Part shown: positions 45,916-55,746 of the stretch, piece after piece
Numbering within the stretch: position 1 is the stretch's first letter
Layout: every line of letters begins with the position of its first letter
Assembly: GCA_038373865.1 (NCBI GenBank)
Contig: JAXGGA010000021.1
Coordinates: 1-64,000, forward strand
Length of the DNA: 64,000 nt
Direction of reading: 5' to 3'
Source: Uloborus plumipes
Taxonomy: Eukaryota; Arthropoda; Arachnida; Araneae; Uloboridae
Program-made: the position numbers and the translations under genes
Notes under the pieces: generated by a model
Databases searched by the model: none
What the model saw: the letters and a program-made list of their open reading frames with translations, nothing else
What the model was told of the DNA's origin: nothing

Positions 45916-46077
45916 GGGCCGAATACAAGTGAAACACCATTGCAATCGCTACTGGAAGTCGAATTACATTAGAATCGCATCTTGTAGCGATTGTAACGTT
46001 TCACTTGAATCCAAATTTGAGAATTTGCGATTGCATTACTGAGTTGCGATCGTCCGTGTTTCACTTGAATTCCTGCC
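45916..46077. mobile_element. Harbinger-type MITE, tandem copy 3 of 3
   Basis: 162 bp, starts GGGCCGAATACAAGTG and ends TTGAATTCCTGCC; the right flank is TAA (46078-46080), matching the TAA left of copy 1. The array as a whole therefore sits in one TAA target, as PIF/Harbinger elements prefer. Confidence 0.85.
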
Positions 46078-46080
46078 TAA

Positions 46081-46853
46081 ATTATACAAATCAAAGTATA
46101 AAGGAGAATCATGGTGGTGATCGAACCAGTAGAAAATATGTAGGAAAAAAATGTTTGTTACAGAACTTTTGAAAAAGCTATAAGGACGAGAAAGTCCTTA
46201 TAATCGCAAAAAGACGAGAATTTATTTGCATTCTGATTTTAATAGCACAAAATTTTTCAAGTTATACAACTCTGTTGCTGTAACACATTGCAAGTAAAAA
46301 AAGCCTATGTTACGTAGAGTATATTGCGAGTTTAACATCGGCTTTTTATATCACCAGTTAGTTATATTTGCAACTATTGAGAGGAACTGAGAAAACAATT
46401 GTCCAGGCAAAAGCGAACATATCCCAACCTAGTTCATGCAAAAAATACATATCCACCTAGTTCTAGCAAAAAACGAACACATCTGTTATTTACCGTTAAA
46501 TAATTAAATAATTAGCATAGTTCTGTCAAAACATGATGTAAAATATTATCATAAGGTACAAGCCGAACAATATTAACAATTTTTTGTTGCTGTAAAATCC
46601 AACATTAAATTTTTCATAGTTTTTCGTGTTTACCCAAAAGTTTTTTTTTAACGTGAACCTGTGTTGCTTTTGCATGCCACCTCCTTAAATATATTCAAGA
46701 AATTTTTACTGAACAAAAGACTACATAAATGCTGTAATTTCATTTGTTTGTTTATGTTCCTGAATTACCAAATACAAATTGTATGACGACAGGTGTTTTT
46801 TTTTTTTCAACCCAATATGTCGTGCACCCCCGTTTTGAAGAGAGAAATATCTG
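46081..46853. other. No gene recognised
   Basis: Nothing supported. Confidence 0.5.
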
Positions 46854-47230
46854 CACTACAAAAAAAACTGTTGTTTTTACAGTATAATAAAGGCAGCCGA
46901 GTTTCCAATTTATTGTGAAAAAAATGTCCAGAAATAAACAGTAAAACTAGCAATTTCACAGTTTCTTACTGCAAAGTTAGAAATTTTACAGTTTATTGCC
47001 GTAAAATTTAGCCGTATTATACTACAAAAACAACAGTATACTACTGGCAGAAGAGGTTCCAGTTTAAAACTCTAAAATGCACGGTAATAAACTAAAATCA
47101 GCAATTTACAGTTTATTACTGTAAATTTGGTAAATTACAGTTTATTACTGTAAAATTAGCAATTTTTACAGTTTATTACAATAAAATTAGCTGTATTATA
47201 GTGTAAAAATAACGTTCAGTTTTTACAGTG
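46854..47230. mobile_element. MITE of the ACTGTAAA family, copy 5
   Basis: CACTACAAAAAAAACTG left, CAGTTTTTACAGTG right, TG on both flanks (where other copies have TA). Inside are about eight palindromic units with the tttattactgtaaa motif. Confidence 0.8.
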
Positions 47231-48100
47231 TGGTCACCTTACTTACACCACTCTCATTCCAACTACTGCAATATATAGACTTCCACAGATTTTCCACCAA
47301 ATTGAAGATATCATTTCGTGATGATATCTTGTTTGACGTTAGAGAAACTAACTTTATTATGCTGCACTTAAAAAGTTATCAAAGAGAGCCATTATCGAGC
47401 GCATCAAGAAAGAATAAACTCCGGTTGGTAACCTGACAGCGAAAGCCGAACATTTTTTTTTTTTTTGTCTGCCCCGACCAATTTTTATCTGTACAAAACC
47501 ATATCTCATCGAGTGCGAGATGTCTGATGTTTCGGTGAACTTAAAAATGACTTTATCTCTCTGCTCCGAGAAAGAACGGAAATTCCAGCGTGTATTATCG
47601 TTCACAACAAAGAACAAGAACTAATAAAAATATCCACTACTCAAACAAAAAACAAAGTTTGTTTGAACTGCGAGAGATCTTTTTTTCGTAGATGCTCTTG
47701 TCTCGTTTCCATTCTTGAAAGATTAAAAATATGAGGAATCACCTTTATATAGTTGTACATGTACTACTTCGCCATTAGCTGAACTTTAAAATGTGTGCGG
47801 AAAAAAATTAACTAAATATTTATTTTTAAAAAAATTGAACCAATTTCATACAAAACAGTAGGTACTGAGGGGAAAATCAAACTATAGTTTAATTTATATC
47901 ACTAAAAGCTGAACGCATGTATCATATCTATGTATCTATGCCATACGTACTTCTCCCGAACACCAGTGAACTGACCATCGGACCCAGGTTTCCATAGATT
48001 CGTTATTTTTCAATCTTCATGTTCAGCCATGTTTCATTATAATATGACTTAAATTTTCGGAGATATCAATAGAAAACGTCTTTTTTCCCCTTAGTTCTTC
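47231..48100. other. No gene; possible old Helitron fragment near 47930-48010
   Basis: 'ttctcccgaacaccagtgaactgacc' split as ttctcccgaacaccag / tgaactgacc resembles the Helitron phrase ttctcctgaacgccaatgaac (59386). The match is partial. Confidence 0.35.
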
Positions 48101-48142
48101 GGATTTAATATTCGTACGACGCGTCGTACGAATATTGAATCC
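48101..48142. repeat. 42-bp near-perfect palindrome
   Basis: Arms ggatttaatattcgtacgac and gtcgtacgaatattgaatcc around a CGCG-type centre; one mismatched pair. No protein-binding assignment is made. Confidence 0.8.
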
Positions 48143-48463
48143 GTCGCGTAAGAAAAGGAGCAGCTTAAGTGAAAGAGTTTTTTGAAAATAGGGAGACGAA
48201 AAAAACTCGATCTTAGAAAAGGCAAACAGCGGAAAGGAATATAATTATTTTAGGGATACACTGTGCTGCAAATGGATGTATTACAGCAGGTGGCAAATGT
48301 GGCGAAGTGCCGGAGTATACTACTAGAAATGGAAGGGTTTGAGAGGTGTGCTGCGTCGAAAACCAGAAGTATACCACCGCAGGCGAGTTGCGCAAGTTAC
48401 CGGAGGCGGCTAGTAAGATTGTAAAATGCATGAAAAAGTAAAAAACAAATTCACTCTCTGAAC

Positions 48464-48792
48464 CAGGGTTACTTAACCGCTGGTCCAATTGACCAGCATT
48501 GTCAAAACTGCGGAAAAATTTGACTGGTCCTCTAAAATTTTTGCGTCCCTAAGATAAAAGAATTTCTTTTTTTAAATAAGTACACAAATAAGAACATTTA
48601 ATGCATTATTTTTATGTTCATTTTGTGTTTACTTTTTATACATTTCTGTATTTTTTTTTTCTAAAGAGTGTATTTACTAATGTCTTATAAATACGAACAA
48701 CAACTACTGATCCTCTTATTTTAAATATTAATGTAAGTAAAATATAAGTGATTAATGTAAGTTCTGTGAGTCACAAAAGATTGAAAACACTA
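48464..48792. mobile_element. hAT-type MITE
   Basis: CAGGGTTACTTAACCGCTGG left, gattgaaaacacta right. Flanks CTCTGAAC and CTCTAAAG agree at 6 of 8 bases. The left end resembles that of 19163-19610 (GGTC..ATTGACC follows in both). Confidence 0.5.
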
Positions 48793-49807
48793 CTCTAAAG
48801 TAACATAAATTTATTACTTTTAATCGAATTCGTGGAAGTCATTACAATTTTAAACGAAGCATGGTTATCGTCAGTAATTGTAAAGTAAACTACACACCTT
48901 TTTATTTCCCAAATGGCTTTTTTTTATTATGTAGAATTTTCTTTATTTTCATAACGAACGAAAATGTATCTGAAAATCGAACGACAGTTTAAAAGTTTCA
49001 GAACATCTCTTTTCAGTGTTGAAGAATAGGAACAGCTGAAGAACTACATGACAAATCAGTTATTTAAGATCTAGAAAAAAAAATAGCATGTGAAAAATGT
49101 GTCAGAGAAACGTAAACATAAGAGAACGACATAAAATGAGGCTAAGAGAAAGCCATAAACTGAAGACAGAAAACTGATAACGAATGGTAACAGCCATACC
49201 TTCAATGCTTCAGAAGCGGCGACGTGGAGAATTGGAAAAGAAATACTTGAAGGTGTTTTTTCGGGGGGTGGGGAGGTATAAGAGAGAGGGAAAGCAATCA
49301 CGATTGCTTATCACTCTCATTTGGCCGTCTTTTATGTTCCATTGAGTTTTCAGATTACAATGTCTAATCAGTCTAGCTCGTTGTTTTCAACATTTATTTA
49401 TGGAGACTGATTTTCGTCATCATGGTTGCGAATCATCTGCGTGCATTAGTGCTATTATTCTTTAAGGCTTAACTAAAGAAGATTTTGCATTGCAAAAAAG
49501 TTTTTTTTTTTTTTTTTGGAGGGGGGGACGTGGCAATTTTGTCAGGAAAAATATCTGTCTAGCCAGTAGCGGATCCAGAAAAATTCGACTCCCACCTTTA
49601 GTTCACCCCCCAGGGGCGGGAACTTACAGTACGTTAACTTACTAACTGCCCCTAACAATATTCTATAGTCAAAAATTATCGCATATTCCATGCACTCTAC
49701 AATGTATTCATCGACTGGATTAATAGTATATCAGTAGGCGTAACATTTTCTCGCATCGACTGGAAACTTCAACTTTTTTAAAAGACAAGATTTCTCAATA
49801 CACCCTA
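48793..49807. other. No gene; hAT-like end phrase at 49565
   Basis: ccagtagcggatccagaaaa (49565-49584) next to a poly-G run (49521-49527) resembles the CAGTGGCGGATCCAG family of TE ends. Confidence 0.45.
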
Positions 49808-49945
49808 CACTGTAAAAATGAATGTTGTTTTTACAGTATAACACAGTTAATTTTATAGTAATAAATTAAAAATTTCTAATTTTACAGTAATAAATTGTAA
49901 AACTACTAGTTTTACAGTTTATTACTGTGCATTTTACAGTTTTAA
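49808..49945. mobile_element. MITE of the ACTGTAAA family, 5' part
   Basis: TA, then CACTGTAAAAATGAATGTTG and three units, broken by a piggyBac-type insertion into its own TTAA. The right half of the MITE is not recognisable after 50456. Confidence 0.75.
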
Positions 49946-50452
49946 CCCATTAATGCCTGCCTTTTTTTTTCAAAGATATTTTGTATACTGGTTACAAATA
50001 GTGTTTAATGGACAGGAAAAATAATTTTAAAAATAATTTAAAAAATATCATGTAAAAAATAATTTTTTTATTAAGGAAAGAAAAATCGTCCCTTAAAAGT
50101 TACGACAGACCCCAGAGTGTACATACTTATTTTACTGAAAAAAAATTCTGCCTACGATATAATATTTAAAAAGACATTTTATAAGAAGAAGTAAAGTCAG
50201 CAATTAACATAAACTGGAAAGCTGGGAATAACTTTGAAAAGATTGTGAACGATGTAACTCTTGATATAGATCATAATAAAACGGCTACAGAATGCACTTT
50301 ACAATGATTACGTGCTGCAATCTGTTATTAACGAATTGAAACAATACCAAGGTACTAATTGAACAGTATAATTTGGTTGAAATGTTCATTTTTGGGAAAT
50401 TCAGACCCCCTTTTTGGACTGTCCCTAAAAAGGGACGCTAGGCATTAATGAG
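49946..50452. mobile_element. piggyBac-type MITE (CCCATTAATGCC ends)
   Basis: Flanked by TTAA (49942-49945, 50453-50456), with CCCATTAATGCCTGCC left and GCTAGGCATTAATGAG right. 507 bp, non-coding. End sequence and length agree with the 40533-42314 element minus its mariner. Confidence 0.88.
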
Positions 50453-50456
50453 TTAA

Positions 50457-51095
50457 TACGCTGTATATATACGCTGTATTGTATACCAACGTCAAAAGTG
50501 GCAAACATACAGGGAAGCATTATAATATAATTTATTAGATTTTAATTTCTAGTTAACATCACCACAACTCATTTTCTTCTGCAGTAGAGTCCCGACTTAA
50601 GTCGAAATTTCGTCTGTTGAAAAATGTATGCATCCTAATTTTTTCTAACATACCCGATTATTTTAGACACTTGTAAGTTGTAAACACCCTTCAAACTGTT
50701 ATAAACCATTCTTTTACTATATATAGATTATCGTTCCTTACATAAAGAAGTGATTTCTTGTGGTATATTTAAAAAAAAAAAGCTGTATCATTCAATATAA
50801 AATACTGTTACGATGCACAAAATCAATGATCCATAGGAGAGAGAGGTATAAAATAATGTAGTAGGGTTAGGTGGGGGGAAATGGGTCAGGCTCTTTAAAA
50901 AAAATCATTAAAAATTGCGCAAATAATTTTTCAAGGTTTCATACGTCTGGTACGATAGTTTATACCTTCTCTTTTTAATGGAAAGAAATCTGTGGTCCAA
51001 CTGTCGTACTACCTGGGTCGAAAGAAAAATTTCGATATGAACAGCCCGGTTCCAAAAGGTTAAAATAATGCAGCTGAAAGAACGGTACAAACATC
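50457..51095. other. No gene recognised
   Basis: A G-rich phrase ggtggggggaaatgggtca at 50870-50888 looks like one end of a TIR element; no partner found. Confidence 0.45.
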
Positions 51096-51098
51096 TAA

Positions 51099-51401
51099 GG
51101 CCGGAATTCAAGTGAAACACCATTGCAATCGCTTCGAATTGCAATCGCTACTGGAAGTGAATTACATTATCATCAACTTAACTTGGCACTGACGTCACTA
51201 CGGGCGGAGCCAATAAGAGCTCACAAGCAGTCAGCGATCTCCTCTTATTCGCCAAGTAGGCTGTGACATTTTATCTAGCTCGTTTTTCATAGGCAAACGT
51301 CACGCTGACGTCACGATGTTTTTATCGAGAAACGTTCTAATGTAATTCATTTCCAGTAGCGATTGTAATTTGCGATCGCCTGTTTCACTTGAATTCCTGC
51401 C
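51099..51401. mobile_element. Harbinger-type MITE carrying two CRE palindromes
   Basis: TAA (51096-51098 and 51402-51404) flanks GGCCGGAATTCAAGTGAAAC and GTTTCACTTGAATTCCTGCC. The middle (51170-51330) differs from the tandem copies at 45551-46077 and carries TGACGTCA twice (51190-51197, 51306-51313), plus gggcggagccaat. Confidence 0.82.
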
Positions 51402-51630
51402 TAAGATCTCAACAACAAGTGAGGCTGTTTCTTCGATATTAGTATAAGGCGAGTCAAGCATGCGTTATATTTATGCATGTTTAAACTTCTATTATAAGCA
51501 CACTCTTTCTTACACCAGTAAATAAAAGTAAGGAAGAAACTTTAAAAGATACCAGAAGAGAAAGCTACACACATGCAAAAAGAAGCTTGTGGAGTTTCAA
51601 CAAGCTCGACAATATTGAAAAGATTGCATA

Positions 51631-51858
51631 CCGTAAAGTCGGGTTACTTGGACCCTATGGGGTTACTTGAGCCCATTACAGTAAAATGATAAAATCTAGG
51701 TTTGGTACTTATTAGTTGAAGACTTGCACGTAGTTCCTCGTTTCTCCTCTAGGTAGAAGCACTCTGCAGTCTCTAATGCTAGTACCAAACCCAGATTTTA
51801 TCATTTTACTGTGGGCTCAAGTAACCTCCTTGTGGACCCAAGTAACCCGACTTTACGG
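51631..51858. mobile_element. Palindromic MITE (CCGTAAAGTCGGG ends)
   Basis: TA-flanked CCGTAAAGTCGGGTTACTTG and CAAGTAACCCGACTTTACGG, with long inner arms (ccattacagtaaaatgataa / attttatcattttactgtgg). 228 bp. Confidence 0.9.
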
Positions 51859-52150
51859 TACTGAAAAAGTCTAAAGTGATAAAAAAAATAATTAAATTGA
51901 CACGCAGACACAGAACTAAATAAATAATAAATGAACCTTTTCCTTAAAAGAAATTTAAAAGTGAATCAAAGTGCATTGATAGCAACCTTTAAAAGTTGGA
52001 AAATGGGAACAAGTTAAGCTTTTTGGGGAAAATGTCAAAAAAGTAAATTTTCATGCCATCATTCTTCATCACAATGTAGAACAACGTGCAATGAAATTTA
52101 AAAATACAGTAAAAGTTTTTTGTTTCTCCGAGAGAAATGGTGTTTAGAAC

Positions 52151-53285
52151 TAGGGATGCACCGATAAGCAAATTGGCCGATTACCGATTAATCGGCTAAT
52201 GATAATCGGCCGATTAATCGGTAAAGCCGATTAATGATTAGGATTATTATTTTTAATGCTATAAATTTCCCCCTCACTGTTTTTTCCCCTTTCTTTTGCA
52301 ATTCCGATTTCAGAAATGGCAACTTATTTATTCCTGAGAGAAGATTTGTTTTTCTCCGTTTTTCCAATTTTTTCAAAATACATAATTTCAAAATTTTAGC
52401 AAATTTCTTTCAACCAATTATTATATTTTTGTGAATAAAATTGTATAGCCTAGACATGAAAATTATTTTTAAAAAATTAGGGGGAAGCTGTGGTGAACAC
52501 TTTAATTTAGGAGTGATGTTCTGAATTCAAATTAATTTTTCAATTATAAGTTGCTATTAATATCAAGTCTTTTATGCTTTGGAACTTAGAGGTAATCTAA
52601 AAGCATTAAGAGCTAAGAAGAAAAGTTTCGACACATGAAAAATGCTGCACCATTATCAAAATGTTTGTATTTATTCAAAATAAGAACATTAAATTATTAA
52701 ATCATTTGTATCAACTGAGAGGACTATTATTATTATTATTTTATTGTTATTATATTGCTATTTTGTATTTCATTCTTTGAATTTTTTCTTTACTTATTAC
52801 ACTACATTTTCGTACTACATGTTATACTTGTGCTTGCGGAAGATTATTTACTTCTTGTTTATAAATTCATCCATCGTAGTTTCTTGTTCAAGCATCCTCA
52901 AGTATTTATTTTATTATTATTTTCTTTTTTTTTACATCTGTCTGATTATAAATGAAATAAGATATTTATGTTTCCGTATTCCAATTGAAAGTTCAGGAAT
53001 TTAACAAATGGTTTTCTTTTAATATTTCAATCAGTTTTACGCCTTATACGAAATATTTGTTTTGTTTTTACTCGGTTCACTTTCATATTGCATAGTTTTC
53101 CAGAAAATTACATTTATTTACTGTTAATACCACTGTTTATCATAGATTCTTGATGAAGGTATACTTTGAAAAGTAATATCAAAAAAACATTTTTTTCGCC
53201 GATTAATCGGCAAGATTTTGCCGATTATTAATAATCGGCAGGGTAGCCGATTAATCGGTATTGCCGATTAATCGGTGCATCCCTA
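52151..53285. mobile_element. hAT-type element with CCGATTAATCGG repeats, copy 2
   Basis: Same termini and interior as 32649-33790 (TAGGGATGCACCGATAAGC / CGGTGCATCCCTA), 1135 bp. The flanking 8-mers (tttagaac, caataggc) do not match, so the locus has been rearranged or mutated since insertion. Confidence 0.85.
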
Positions 53286-53329
53286 CAATAGGCATTTTTT
53301 TGTAGGTGTTGGATAAAGTAAGGGGATTT

Positions 53330-53396
53330 TGGGCCCCCTGAAATCTAAGAGGAATGGCCTGTGCCCCCCGCGTGCCACTGCGGTAATCGGGCTCTA
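53330..53396. mobile_element. Solo hAT end related to 30978-31521
   Basis: attttgggccccctgaaa and then ggtaatcgggctctag parallel the right end of 30978-31521. No left end here. Confidence 0.5.
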
Positions 53397-53977
53397 GTTT
53401 TGCTATTTCGCGTCAGTCGAATCGCGTTGTAGAGCGATTCTACGATACTGGAAGCAGAGCTTACTTTGAAGGGAGCTCACTGCTTCTACACTGCTTTTCT
53501 GGTTTGTATTTTTTTTTTTCTTTCTTTTTTTGGTTACATTTTAAACAGACTTCTGGCAATTTGCGCACAAAAATAAATTCTGAAAACCAAAGGCCTTCTG
53601 CACTTCTTTCGTCAAAGATATTCTCTGATTGGAAGATTCATATTCAATGCAAAAAAATTTTTTATAAAAGGCTTACAGGCCCGTTATTTCGAAATTTTAG
53701 AGAGGGGGAAACGATACTTACTCTATACACATTGTGTAGGCCGATACACAAAAAAAAAAAAAAAAACATTCCCATTTATGGATAGAAGAATTAATTTCGC
53801 AAACCCACGATAGGGGGAAATTGCCCCTTCCCCCCGGGAACCTCTAAAAGTGTGGTAGGAAAACTGATGTAAAAGTGTAATAACATCACATTTACAAATA
53901 AAGACAGTAATAATATTTTTTTTTAAATCAGAGAAATTGACATTTGAATTTGAATTCCATCACCATCGATATGTATA
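53397..53977. other. No gene recognised
   Basis: T- and A-rich runs only; nothing supported. Confidence 0.5.
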
Positions 53978-54150
53978 CTGTTGCCCCGCTTAATCGGGTA
54001 ACGGATAAACGAATACCCCGCTTATTCGAATAAAACATCCTGGAACCGTGTTATAAACGCAGTGTTAAAGATCCCCGCTAAATCGAATACCCTGTTTAAT
54101 CGAATATTATTTCTTGGAACCGACAGTATTCGTTTAAGCGGGGCCGACAG
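53978..54150. mobile_element. pogo-like MITE (CTGTTGCCCCGCTTAATCG ends)
   Basis: TA, CTGTTGCCCCGCTTAATC; right end TTTAAGCGGGGCCGACAG, TA. Several 'cgaataccc' phrases inside. 173 bp. Confidence 0.85.
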
Positions 54151-54152
54151 TA

Positions 54153-55247
54153 CATGGTAAAAACCCAATTAGAACTTCAGTTAAATTTTGCTATGCTTTG
54201 AATAGCAAAGCAACAAAAATCAAGGTAAAAGGAAGTTTTAACGAACAAAAAAAAAAAATTAATTTGTTTTTTAAAAAATATTTGCAATTATGTTGATGTT
54301 CTTTTTTTTAACACAAAATTAGATTTGTCATCAGTCCCGTTGTCTGCAAGTCAAGTTTTTCTGTGAGGGGAACAGGATGATTATTTCAAAGTTTTCAGGG
54401 GGGGGGATATTCAATGCATTTTATATGAATAAAAAAACATCAAAATACATGCATAATTTCATGGTGTTTATAAATTTCAGGGGAAGGTTAATTCACCCCT
54501 GTTCACCCAAATTAAGGATTGAAGGGGAGCCAAGAGTATATGTGAAACAGTGACACCCCCCCCCCCCAATTAAGCAAGACCATGTGTGAACATACAAATT
54601 AGGGCCTAAAAATTGCGTTTTTCACCTTTAGTTTCGAAAATTTTCCCATGGACTCCCCCCCCCCCCCAACGAAACATTTATCGCAATGCCCACTGATGCC
54701 AAACATATATGTTCAGACCCATAAATTAGAATTTTTCCGGGGAGGGAGGGGCAAGGAGTATAAAAAAAAACAGCAAAAACCACGCCCACTTGTGTGCAAA
54801 AACATACACCTCTCAAAACCTGAGGGGGCGATAGCTCCTTCTTGACCCCCTAAATGACGAGCCTGTATACATAACATGGAAAAAAGGACCAAAATACAAG
54901 CACATACATATAAATACGTAATGTTTCAAAAAGCCAGGGTTAAAAGCCATCACCAATTCAGATTGTTTCAAATGAGGGCTTTGGGTTTTAGATAAAAATG
55001 AATATTTCTACAATTGTAATAAAAAATATTTCAGGAAACTTAAAACCAAAATAATGAAAAAATCGGACAATATTTTCTACGCATAAAATTTAATTCACAT
55101 TTATTTGAAGCGGATATTTTTTTAATGTCATTTTTGCATTAAAAACGACGCAAATAATATATTACGTAAAAATTGATTGAAAACGCATCATAAATGTGGA
55201 TTGGCATTCAAAAGATGAGGAAATATGTGTTTCTTAAAAGGACTTAC
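54153..55247. other. Start of CASK intron 1; no further element resolved
   Basis: It holds poly-C/poly-G runs (54400, 54545, 54655) of the kind found at TE ends. The intron begins with the donor GTAAGT on the minus strand (55247-55242). Confidence 0.55.
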
Positions 55248-55309
55248 TTTCCAATAATTTCTTTCAGTTCGTACACATCATCAAATAGTATCTCATCTTC
55301 CGACAGCAT
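55248..55309 (-). CDS. CASK: CASK, first coding exon (peripheral plasma membrane protein)
   Basis: On the minus strand an ATG at 55309 opens a 20-codon frame, MLSEDEILFDDVYELKEIIG, plus two bases of the next codon, ending at a consensus donor GTAAGT. This matches the conserved N-terminus of CASK (acidic start, LF-D/E-DVYEL-x-E-x-IG), just before the kinase glycine loop. The exon also ends where the vertebrate first exon does. An in-frame TAA two codons upstream supports the start. Known role: CASK is a MAGUK scaffold (CaMK-like, L27, PDZ, SH3 and guanylate-kinase domains) at synapses and cell junctions. The remaining exons are not in the window, so intron 1 exceeds 55 kb. It faces away from PIX. 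Confidence 0.82.
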
Positions 55310-55746
55310 CTTTTAAAATATATCAGTTGAATTGTAAATTCAAGTATTTTTCAAGAAATTGTAATTCAGAGCACTGCTATAGCTGCAGATATCATGTAAA
55401 TCAATGGTATAATAAATGTGTTTCTGATTTTCCAGCAAAAGAATGGCTTTTCCACTAACACACCACAAACTCTTATTTACATAAACGCAATAACTTTGAA
55501 TGGTAATGCATCACAAACAATGTGTGTTCTTTATTTGTTTACAAAACCTGCAGGAGATAGCCACTTCACTAAGATGTCTCGAAACACATGTTTTTCCCTT
55601 TACAGAGTTAAATACCACCTCACGCCGCTATGTACATTAGCCGACAAACTGATCAAGAACAGGCGAAAGCGAACGCATGCGTCGTCTGCAGTGTAGCTAG
55701 CGGATTGACTTCAGTTCAAATCATATTTCCATAAAAACGGAACCAA
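55310..55746. promoter_or_regulatory. Candidate bidirectional promoter between CASK and PIX
   Basis: A relatively GC-rich stretch (55600-55700) between two divergently oriented genes. It has the palindrome ACGCATGCGT (55673-55682), close to an NRF1 site, with gcgaaagcgaacgcatgcg around it. There is no TATA box at a convincing spacing. The function is inferred from position and motif only. Confidence 0.4.
55690..55746 (+). other. ARHGEF7: Candidate untranslated first exon of PIX
   Basis: The stretch ends in ACCAA followed by GTAAGT (donor at 55747), on the + strand, downstream of the GC-rich patch. The first PIX coding exon begins with a splice acceptor at 61264, so at least one upstream non-coding exon must exist; this is the best-looking donor. 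The start of the exon is unknown. Confidence 0.3.

Noticed and set aside
52151..53285. 8-bp target duplication for the second CCGATTAATCGG hAT
   Set aside because: The flanking octamers tttagaac and caataggc do not match; the element is called from its termini and interior only.
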